Shown here in pieces: positions 25,761 through 32,420 of a stretch of 64,000 bases of DNA (positions are counted from its first letter, which is position 1; each line of letters starts with the position of its first letter). The notes beneath the pieces were generated by a model. The model was not told the origin of the DNA. It saw only the letters and a list, made by a program, of their open reading frames with translations, and made no database searches. Made by a program: the position numbers and the translations under genes. The stretch covers positions 133,881-197,880 of the forward strand of contig NZ_JACAAX010000005.1 in assembly GCF_013377085.1 (NCBI RefSeq), given 5' to 3'. The stretch comes from Rhodoplanes sp. (lineage in GTDB: Bacteria > Pseudomonadota > Alphaproteobacteria > Rhizobiales > Xanthobacteraceae).

Positions 25761-26315
25761 TCATAACCAGTAGCTGATGGTTGCGGCGATGTGGACCGCA
25801 GCGAGGAAATTGACCGCGAGGCGGTCGTATCGGGTTGCTACACGGCGGAAGTCCTTCAGCCGGCAGAACATGCGTTCGATGGCGTTTCGGTTGCGGTAGA
25901 GGACTCGCGAGAACGTGCTTTTCCAGCGCCGGTTCACCTTGGGCGGGATGTTCGGCATGGTGCCGTTGGCCTCGACCTGCGCTCGGATCGCGTTCGAGTC
26001 GTAGCCCTTGTCGGCGTGCAGAATGCGCGCGTCCGGCAACTGCTTCAGGAGGTCGTGCCCGGCCGTGCAATCGGCGACGTTGCCGCCGGTGAGCAGGAAG
26101 GCGATCAGTCGGCAATGCCGGTCGGTCAGCGCGTGGATCTTGGTTGTGCGGCCACCGCGCGAACGGCCGATCGCCTGCGTCTGCGCCCCCCTTTCCCGCC
26201 GGCCGCCGAGCGATGGGCCTTCACGGCGGAACTGTCGATCAGAACTTGCTCGGGCGGTCCGCCGGCGCTGGCCAAAGCGTGGAAGAGTTTCTGCCAAACG
26301 CCTTTCTCGGCCCAC
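25761..26315 (-). CDS. IS5-family transposase, downstream frame (OrfB), copy 2
   Basis: Carries the second aspartate (HADKGYDSN) and catalytic glutamate (NAIERMFCRLKDF) of the DDE transposase. It is read by frameshift from OrfA; differs from copy 1 only by Ala for Thr in NFLA-VHIA. Confidence 0.85.
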   Translation of the reverse strand: MGRERRLAETLPRFGQRRRTARASSDRQFRREGPSLGGRRERGAQTQAIGRSRGGRTTKIHALTDRHCRLIAFLLTGGNVADCTAGHDLLKQLPDARILHADKGYDSNAIRAQVEANGTMPNIPPKVNRRWKSTFSRVLYRNRNAIERMFCRLKDFRRVATRYDRLAVNFLAAVHIAATISYWL

Positions 26316-26521
26316 CGGACGAAGCGGTTGTAGAGCGTCTTTCGGGGGCCGTAGACGGCCGGAGCATCGACCCAGCAGCCGCCGGACTTCAGGACGTGCA
26401 CGATGCCGCTGATCACACGGCGATCGTCCACTCGCGCCTTGCCCCGCGTGTCGGTCGGCAGGTGCGGACGGATGCGATCAAACTGCGCCTCTGTCAGCCA
26501 GAAGAAATCTTGGGTCATCAC
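26126..26521 (-). CDS. IS5-family transposase, upstream frame (OrfA), copy 2
   Basis: Same protein as at 8058-8453, with the first catalytic aspartate in VLIDSSAVKAH. The slippery A3G6 run lies at 26186-26194 on the minus strand. Intact, so the element may still be active. Confidence 0.85.
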   Translation of the reverse strand: MMTQDFFWLTEAQFDRIRPHLPTDTRGKARVDDRRVISGIVHVLKSGGCWVDAPAVYGPRKTLYNRFVRWAEKGVWQKLFHALASAGGPPEQVLIDSSAVKAHRSAAGGKGGRRRRRSAVRAVAAQPRSTR

Positions 26522-26587
26522 GGCTCCTCCCGGAAACCGTGAATCACAACCCTCTCACGCTGCCAACACTTTTATGGGTCCGGACCC

Positions 26588-26820
26588 TAGGACTGCCGAT
26601 TATCGTCGCAAATCTTAACAACAAAACGCGGCTGGATATAGATCGATGCCCTGCTATTTTGCGGGATGCTTGTGCAGTACATATCCCGTTTAAAAAAGAT
26701 GCAATAAAACTCGCGCTCTCTAGTTGGCCAGCAGAAGTCCGCCGCTTGGACGCGAACGCAAAATCCTCAGGAGCGCGGCACTACGATCGGCCCGATTGGT
26801 ACAAAGGCATGGGACTTTAG
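26588..26820 (+). pseudogene. C-terminal fragment of a TIR-like (DUF1863/ThsB-type) protein
   Basis: About 77 residues follow the IS right end: GLPIIVANLNNKTRLD, then CPAILRDACAVHIPF, then ALSSWPAEVRR, then a basic/aromatic tail DRPDWYKGMGL. This pattern resembles the C-terminal half of TIR-like domains found in Thoeris-type defence proteins. Base composition is distinctly A/T-richer than the neighbours, which supports recent acquisition. The N-terminal half, including any catalytic residue, is missing. The assignment rests on remembered family patterns and is moderate at best. Confidence 0.45.
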
Positions 26821-27330
26821 CTTTGACGTTGCTGGTCGGGTGAGAGCGCTTTGGTAGTCGCCGAGATCTCCGGCGCCGACAACGAGCCGCGCGCCGGGTC
26901 TTGGTGCGACCGTGGCCCACGCTCGGTCGTCTCGTCGGTGGGGTGGGCCTTTTTCTTCACGGACAGAAAGCACTCGTCGGCATAGCTTCGCGGGGATTCC
27001 TGGTTCCCCTTCACGGCGAGACTGTAATCGCCGACACGGGCGACGACGCAGTGCGCCATGCGACGATGGCAGTGCAGCGCATCGGCCGTGACGATCTTGT
27101 CGGCGAGGTCGACGAGACCGAGCAGTTCGAGGGCGGCGGAAACCTCGTCTCCGTCCTTCGCGGCCGGACTCGAGAGCGTCATTCGCATCTCGGTCGTGAA
27201 GGCCGACACCATCCATCTTGGGTGCGTGCGCCTTGCCGGCTTCATAGGCCCGCCGCAGGGCCTTGCCGTCGATCTGCAATCCCCACTCGGTGTCGGCGAG
27301 GGCCGATCCGAGCATGAAGACCGCGGGTGC
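26817..27330 (-). pseudogene. ISAs1-type transposase remnant B
   Basis: Minus-strand fragments in two frames together read like an ISAs1-family transposase: WGLQIDGKALRRAYEAGKAH in one frame, then IVTADALHCHRRMA and DYSLAVKGNQES in another. At least one frameshift separates them and the ends are missing. It abuts a second, different ISAs1-type remnant on its right. Confidence 0.6.
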
Positions 27331-27732
27331 CGATCCTGGCGGTTTCGACCGAGCGTGCTGCTGGCGTCGACCGCGACCTGCACCGTGATGGCGGCGATGT
27401 TTTCGATACCGTGCAGCAGGGTCGGCTGGTTGTCCTTGACCTGGACGACCAGTTCATTGCCGGTCGCGCGACCTCGAAAGTCTTTTTTGACAGTGCATGG
27501 CATCGAGCGTGACCACGCGACCGCTCAGCCCCGGGGTGGTGATCTGGGTCTGGGCGGCCGGGATCTCGTTCGATTTCTCGTTGACCACCTTGTGGGCGAG
27601 GACGACGCGGTGATCGACGGCGAAGGCGCCGAGGACGTGCGCCGCCATGCGATCCGCGAAGGCATCGAAGTTCTGCCGCAAGGTCCTCCCGTCAATCGCG
27701 ACGCATCGCGACGAAAAGCTGTGTTTGCGCAA
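27331..27732 (-). pseudogene. ISAs1-type transposase remnant A
   Basis: Reads VAIDGRTLRQNFD, then VVNEKSNEIPA and VVTLDAMHCQK, after which a frameshift near 27490 moves the continuation (NELVVQVKDNQPTLL) into another frame. Belongs to the same broad family as remnant B but is a different lineage, so the pair is a chimera of two insertions. Non-functional. It lies 17 bp downstream of the tyrosine recombinase stop. Confidence 0.6.
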
Positions 27733-27748
27733 CCGTAACTCCTGCGGG

Positions 27749-28837
27749 TCAGGCTGAGCCGCTACTCACTTGGCGAAGAAGTGCGCCGAACGCCTGAGCG
27801 GCGCTGCTGCTTTTTGCTCGATTGTAATGCTCTTCAGTGACCGTGGCACTGGTGTGGTGGAGGAGCGAGGCGGCCAAGCCCGGCAAGTCCGGAGCCGAAG
27901 TCGCCACCGTTGAGGCCGCGGCTGTCCGGAACAGGTGGGGACATACATCAACGCCGATGGTCTCCAACGTCGTTGCCTTGATCACCTTTTCGATGGAGGC
28001 GTACGTCATCGCATCGCCGTTGGATGAAGACCAAAGGAAATGGTGCAGGCGATCCTCGCGGGTGAGGGTGGGCCGATAGAACTCGACATAGAGGTCGATC
28101 CACCTTTGAAGGCAGGGATCGACCTTGCGCTCATCGTGACGGGCTTCCTTGGTTTCACGGTCGGGCAAAACGATCCACCAATCGTCCGCGACCTTGCGGA
28201 TCGTTCGTCCGAGTTCGAGGCCGGCGAAATTCTTCAGTCGAATGGGGTGACAGGCGAGGAGGGCGATCATCAGCCCGTTGCGGACTTGGCGTGCGCGCTT
28301 CAGCTCCGTGCAGACCATGATCGAATGTGCCTCGGCCATGAGCGTGAGGCCAGCTTCCAGCAGCACGTTGCTGTAAACGAGGCGGCCAAATTTGGAATGC
28401 GGCTGAACCTCCAGGGCGAGGTCTTTTTCGAGATCGCACAGCCACCGGACGTCGCCGGCGGGGTTGAGGAGTTGGGCGGTGCGACGCAGCTTGTAGATGC
28501 TGCCCTGGACCGTGACCGAACCCACGCGCTTCTGGAGTTCGGCCACGTAGCACGCAACCCGATGGGGCGTCACGTAAGCTGCAACGGATCCTTGCGCATC
28601 GAGGCCTTCGGACCATTCGACGAAGCTCAGGAAATAGCCGTAACGGCGAGCCAGATCCTTGCGGGTAACCTCTTTGAGGTGCGCCGCGGCTCCGCCCCGC
28701 TTCAATCGCGCGCCGGGTTGGCAGGCGGCGTCCCACGCGAGCCGATCAGCGGTGGGCCATTTCGCGATCGGCAACGAGGTGAAGCCTGCCGTCATACGCT
28801 CCTTTTGACCTGACGGTTGCGGCTGAAGGTCTTGCAT
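27749..28837 (-). CDS. Tyrosine recombinase/integrase, second of a tandem pair
   Basis: A 362-residue phage-integrase-family recombinase. The catalytic set is present: first Arg in CHPIRLKNFAGLELG, H-x-x-R in CPHLFRTAA, second His in LLHHTS and the nucleophile Tyr in EEHYNRAK. An ATG at 28795 (residue 15) is an alternative start. Only 13 bp separate it from the stop of the upstream 561-residue recombinase, so the two are co-transcribed and probably act together to move a genomic island or transposon. Unrelated in length and sequence to its partner. Confidence 0.8.
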   Translation of the reverse strand: MQDLQPQPSGQKERMTAGFTSLPIAKWPTADRLAWDAACQPGARLKRGGAAAHLKEVTRKDLARRYGYFLSFVEWSEGLDAQGSVAAYVTPHRVACYVAELQKRVGSVTVQGSIYKLRRTAQLLNPAGDVRWLCDLEKDLALEVQPHSKFGRLVYSNVLLEAGLTLMAEAHSIMVCTELKRARQVRNGLMIALLACHPIRLKNFAGLELGRTIRKVADDWWIVLPDRETKEARHDERKVDPCLQRWIDLYVEFYRPTLTREDRLHHFLWSSSNGDAMTYASIEKVIKATTLETIGVDVCPHLFRTAAASTVATSAPDLPGLAASLLHHTSATVTEEHYNRAKSSSAAQAFGALLRQVSSGSA

Positions 28838-28850
28838 TGGATTGTTCTCG

Positions 28851-30536
28851 TCACGCGCCCGTAAGTTCGGGGCGCATGAGACCGCGGATCATGTCGCCGA
28901 ACATGGCATTGGCCTGGATCGTCTCCAGGCCGCAGTAGAAGCGGATCGTGGTCTGGATATTGCGGTGCCCCAGCACGCGCCGGACGGTCTCGTAATCGCC
29001 CGGGTGGTGTTTGAGCCAGATGGCCGCGGCAGCATGGCGGAACTGATGAGCGGTCAGGCGCAGGCCGGTCGCGGATTCGACCCGGTCCATGATCTGCTCG
29101 CTGAACGTACTGCCGCTCTTGTGGCCTCCGGCCTCCCCGGGGAACAGCCAGGATTCATTGGAGCCCCGGAGCAGGGCGGGTCGGTAGTCGTAGACGTACT
29201 CGTCGATCAGCGACGTCAGCTCGTCGTCGAGCGGGTATTCGAGGTCCACCCGGTTCTTCACGTCGTAGTGCGGGAACACGAGCCGGTAGGGCGACTGGGG
29301 CCCCCCGGGCTTGATCAAGTTCTCGTCGAGCTTGATGCCGCTCAGGTTGGCAAGGCGCACCGGGGCAAACAGCAGGATGCCGATCCCGACCGCGAGTTGT
29401 GCGGTGACGGCCGCCTTCACTTGAGCTTGCTCTCGGAGCAGGCGCGCCTGCTTCATGAGCATGCCGGGCAGCCCGCAGACCCGCGCCCAGACACCCTCGC
29501 TGAGGACCTGGCGGACCAGGGTCAGGTTCTTTTCGGTCATCCCGCCGCGGCGCCACAGCTCCAGGGTCTCCCGGACCTCATTCAGCCGATCCAGTTCCTC
29601 CTCGGTGAAGGTCCCGAGCTCGCGCGCGATCGACAGGACCTTCCAACCGAGGTCGATCGTGTAGACGCGGGGCTCCGTCCCGTCCTCCTCCCAGTAGGCC
29701 TCGATGACGCGGGACGAGACGTCGGGGTGGAGCAGCGCGCACAGCGAGGTCAGGCTCTCGATCGGGATACCGAGCCGCACCGCCGTGCGCGCGGCGGCCA
29801 GCAGTTCGGCGCGCCGGGTGCGCACCGTGGAGGCCTTGCACGGGCGCCGACGCTTGCCGTTGAGGCTGCGCTTCTTGGCGGTCATCCGATCGAGATGCGC
29901 CGTGATGTCGTTTCGCAGACCTTCCGGAAACTCCTCCCAGGCGGGACCGCGCGCTGCCGTGATGGGCGGCTCCAGCAGCCGCTGCGCCGGCCAGCCCTCG
30001 ATCGTCTCGGGGGCGGCATTCCAGGCCCGGGCGATGGCGCGTCGGGCGGCCGCGTTGGTCGCCAGCGCCGTCGTCTCGCCGCGATAGCGCATGAACTGGT
30101 CCAAGACCGGCTCGTCGACCGCCTCCGGCGCGATGCCCTTGGCCGAGCAGTAGCGCATCAGCCCGGATAACTTCGCGCGCTGCCGGTCGTCCGGCAGCTT
30201 GTCACGGAGGGCTTGCCAAGCCGGCGTCAACGGAGCGCCCCGACTGGGGACGGCGGCCTCGTCGGCGAACCAGCGCAGGGCGGCCTTCACGTTCGACTTC
30301 TGGTTCGCCAAGGTCTTGGAGTTGGCGCCCACCACGGCGTGGTGGAGGCGTTCGATGCTGAACGTCACCGCCGTCCACCGCGCGGGCAGCGTCTCCATCG
30401 GCTTGTCGAGCGCCTTCGCGATCTGCCGCAGCGCGGATGCCCATTGGGCCCGCTTCTGCGGCGCCAGGTCGGTCGACTGCTCGATCGCCCGCAGGGCGTC
30501 GGCGAAGGAGGGCTCGATGAGGGCGGTTTCGGTCAT
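28851..30536 (-). CDS. Large tyrosine recombinase/integrase, first of a tandem pair
   Basis: A 561-residue recombinase with a long N-terminal region (about 1-330) and a C-terminal catalytic domain. Catalytic residues are visible: Arg in APVRLANLSGIKL, H-x-x-R in AHQFRHAAA, His in VLGHRN and Tyr in TTIRFYCGLE. The extended N-terminus resembles recombinases of multi-integrase islands and not phage Int. It is followed by the 362-residue recombinase and preceded, 223 bp upstream on the same strand, by a small HTH gene: a three-gene mobility cassette. GC content is like the surrounding island. Confidence 0.8.
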   Translation of the reverse strand: MTETALIEPSFADALRAIEQSTDLAPQKRAQWASALRQIAKALDKPMETLPARWTAVTFSIERLHHAVVGANSKTLANQKSNVKAALRWFADEAAVPSRGAPLTPAWQALRDKLPDDRQRAKLSGLMRYCSAKGIAPEAVDEPVLDQFMRYRGETTALATNAAARRAIARAWNAAPETIEGWPAQRLLEPPITAARGPAWEEFPEGLRNDITAHLDRMTAKKRSLNGKRRRPCKASTVRTRRAELLAAARTAVRLGIPIESLTSLCALLHPDVSSRVIEAYWEEDGTEPRVYTIDLGWKVLSIARELGTFTEEELDRLNEVRETLELWRRGGMTEKNLTLVRQVLSEGVWARVCGLPGMLMKQARLLREQAQVKAAVTAQLAVGIGILLFAPVRLANLSGIKLDENLIKPGGPQSPYRLVFPHYDVKNRVDLEYPLDDELTSLIDEYVYDYRPALLRGSNESWLFPGEAGGHKSGSTFSEQIMDRVESATGLRLTAHQFRHAAAAIWLKHHPGDYETVRRVLGHRNIQTTIRFYCGLETIQANAMFGDMIRGLMRPELTGA

Positions 30537-30759
30537 TGGGAAGGCATCCTTGGCGCCGGGAGATGACCAGGATAGCGGCTGACGTATTCTGGTGTTTTTT
30601 GGGAAAGTGTCAACAGCATATCGGCTACATATACTGAGGCTGTCATTCCCAATATTTTGGTCAATCGACTATCCTGATGTATGGCGATGTATTTATGATC
30701 GCGCTGTACTGGACTTAAGCCTGAGAGGCGGCCCGTTGCTGTCTCTCAGGCGAATACCA

Positions 30760-30951
30760 TCATTCCGGATTGTGAAGCGGGAAGTAGCGGATCGAGCGGC
30801 CGAGCTGGATGAACGGCGGGCCCTCGCCGCGTTGGCGCGCCTTGGCGAGCCACGAGACGCTGACCTTGAGGAGCCTCGCGAACTCCTTCGGGGTCATCAA
30901 CGCCGTGAACTCGGGGGCGTCGGTAGTGGAGAGGGGCGACTGGTCGGTCAT
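30760..30951 (-). CDS. Small HTH protein (excisionase/AlpA-like)
   Basis: A 63-residue protein from ATG 30951. LMTPKEFARLLKVSVSWLAKARQRGEGPP followed by GRSIRYF is the typical winged MerR-like fold of excisionases and AlpA-type regulators. A start at 31020 would add 23 residues without family character. It precedes the tandem tyrosine recombinases on the same strand and probably controls their excision activity or transcription. Confidence 0.7.
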   Translation of the reverse strand: MTDQSPLSTTDAPEFTALMTPKEFARLLKVSVSWLAKARQRGEGPPFIQLGRSIRYFPLHNPE

Positions 30952-31063
30952 GACGGGGTCTCCTGTGCATCCGAGAGGGCGATCGACAGCAGCGTCGTCT
31001 GGACGCGCGTGCGCTGCCATTGCGGATCAGGAGTAACAGGGGCCGATAAGCGGCCAATCAGTG

Positions 31064-31861
31064 CTAGCCAGAAACTGGAGTAGTCTTGCGCTGGGCGCTA
31101 CCCCGGTTGCCTGCGCGCCGGTCGTTGAGGACCGCGAGGTCCTGCCGTCCAAGCTCCCAAACGGGGAGGGAGACGGGCACCACGTTCATGTCTGGCCGTA
31201 TGCGCCATAGCGTCTCGGGATCGAGCGCGGGTTCCTCACGCGTCTCGGACGCGAGGCTGAGGCCCAGACGCTCGAACGTCATGCCTGCAGCGAGAACAAG
31301 GTCCGGCAGGAGCAATGATATCTCGAAGGGACCAATTCGGGTCAGGTCCAGTCCGAGTTGCCCAAATGACGTCTCCGGAAACCTGTGTCGCACCTCGACT
31401 GTGATCATCGTGGCGGCGGTGACGAGGTGCGCGACGTCCTTGTATTTCGCCCAAAGCTTCCAAAGCGTGGCGGCCACGGTGCCGCGGCTTCTTGCCTTCG
31501 CTTCGACCAGCGTAATGGCCTTGCCGATGCTCGGTCCGCCACGACGTTCCTGGTGCTGTCCGTCGAGCAGGATGCGATAACGGTCGAAGACATCAGCGAC
31601 CCGCAGCCACTCGTGCTGTATCCGGCCAAGCTTGAGCGGAATGGTGGGACGCCTCGCTCCTGAATCTTCCGACCATTCCCAAAGCGTGCCGTAGAGATCG
31701 TCTCGCGGCTCGAGGTCGTTCGGATGGCACATGTACCCGAGCAGCGGTATTGCGTGCTCCGGCCACATGACGATGCCGAGATCAAACCGACTGCGCAGCA
31801 AGTGATCTACATCGAGAATCTCTATTTTACGAGGGAAGTCCGGGAGATTCATAAACCGCAT
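31064..31861 (-). CDS. Unknown 265-residue protein bounded by inverted repeats
   Basis: A soluble protein with no signal peptide or membrane segment. Visible traits are an N-terminal MRFMNLPDFPRKI segment (an internal ATG at 31852 could also start it), several Trp residues (YGTLWEWSEDSG, WKLWAKYKDVAHL) and a basic patch VEAKARSRGT followed by a hydrophobic helix. I recognise no family. The last codons (KTTPVS) fall inside one arm of an 18-bp inverted repeat, whose other arm lies 72 bp upstream of the start (31933-31950). This suggests the gene is a cassette or that its C-terminus was supplied by an insertion joint. It lies between the tyrosine-recombinase cassette and the second serine recombinase. 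Confidence 0.6.
   Translation of the reverse strand: MRFMNLPDFPRKIEILDVDHLLRSRFDLGIVMWPEHAIPLLGYMCHPNDLEPRDDLYGTLWEWSEDSGARRPTIPLKLGRIQHEWLRVADVFDRYRILLDGQHQERRGGPSIGKAITLVEAKARSRGTVAATLWKLWAKYKDVAHLVTAATMITVEVRHRFPETSFGQLGLDLTRIGPFEISLLLPDLVLAAGMTFERLGLSLASETREEPALDPETLWRIRPDMNVVPVSLPVWELGRQDLAVLNDRRAGNRGSAQRKTTPVSG
31071..31088 (+). repeat. 18-bp inverted repeat, left arm
   Basis: GAAACTGGAGTAGTCTTG, exact reverse complement of 31933-31950. It overlaps the 3' end of the 265-residue gene. Confidence 0.8.
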
Positions 31862-31932
31862 GGCGCCGCCTCAATGAAATACGTGCGGATGCCCAGTCCG
31901 ACGCTTCGATAAGCCGCAGCAGCATTATTGCA

Positions 31933-31950
31933 CAAGACTACTCCAGTTTC
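31933..31950 (-). repeat. 18-bp inverted repeat, right arm
   Basis: CAAGACTACTCCAGTTTC, exact reverse complement of 31071-31088. The arms bound an 880-bp unit. The following 31951-32223 holds no convincing gene. Confidence 0.8.
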
Positions 31951-32223
31951 CGGGCCCTCTCGGGCTGCCCTTCCGCTTGTCTTGTTAGACAGCCTTGATC
32001 CCGCGCGTTCGCAGTCATGCGCGCGGGCCTGGGTGTCGGGGAAGTGCGGCTTGCAATGAGGCAGAAATCCCGGTTGGCGCAGCAGGCTTCGGTCGGGGTG
32101 GATGACCACCGCGGCGGCGAAGGCCCCGCGCTTGCTGATGTCAACCGCCAAGCAGCCGATGCAGAGCGCCTGCGTCCCCGAATGGCCAAACCCCAGCCTT
32201 GCCAAGCTGGTTGCCGACCGGTG

Positions 32224-32409
32224 ATGACGGCCGGGAGGGTCCCTGACATAGTCGACGACTTCCCGGACATCATCCCGGTGACCTCCGGCGAGTTGGACGC
32301 CATCGACACGTACCTCGGTGCGGCCCTCGATGGCCTGTTTGCGCAGTGGAAACTCAGCGGAGACGCGCTTGGCGAAGGTCGGCGTCGCTGCAACAGTCAA
32401 TACGGATGA
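32224..32409 (+). CDS. Small acidic protein upstream of serine recombinase (copy 2)
   Basis: A 61-residue protein from ATG 32224. Its core DDFPDIIPVTSGELDAIDTYLG-x-LDGLF shares, position for position, D-(F/W)-P-(D/E)-x2-PVT-x2-E-(L/V)-DA with the small protein at 5485-5727. It ends 11 bp before the recombinase start. The shared location and pattern argue that both are real genes and functionally tied to recombination, for instance as accessory or directionality factors. Unproven, and its family is unknown to me. Confidence 0.5.
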   Translation: MTAGRVPDIVDDFPDIIPVTSGELDAIDTYLGAALDGLFAQWKLSGDALGEGRRRCNSQYG

Positions 32410-32420
32410 GGACGTCTCTG

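Larger units (their letters stand above)
25751..26587 (-). mobile_element. IS5-family (IS427/IS1031-like) insertion sequence, copy 2
   Basis: Second 837-bp copy, same orientation as the one at 7683-8519 and apparently differing by one base. TA flanks both ends (in fact CTAG at both). The two copies bracket 8520-25750 like a composite transposon. This copy truncates a TIR-like gene on its right. Confidence 0.88.

Noticed and set aside
30592..31083. Plus-strand frame antisense to the HTH gene
   Set aside because: No domain; the opposite strand has a good excisionase-type HTH.
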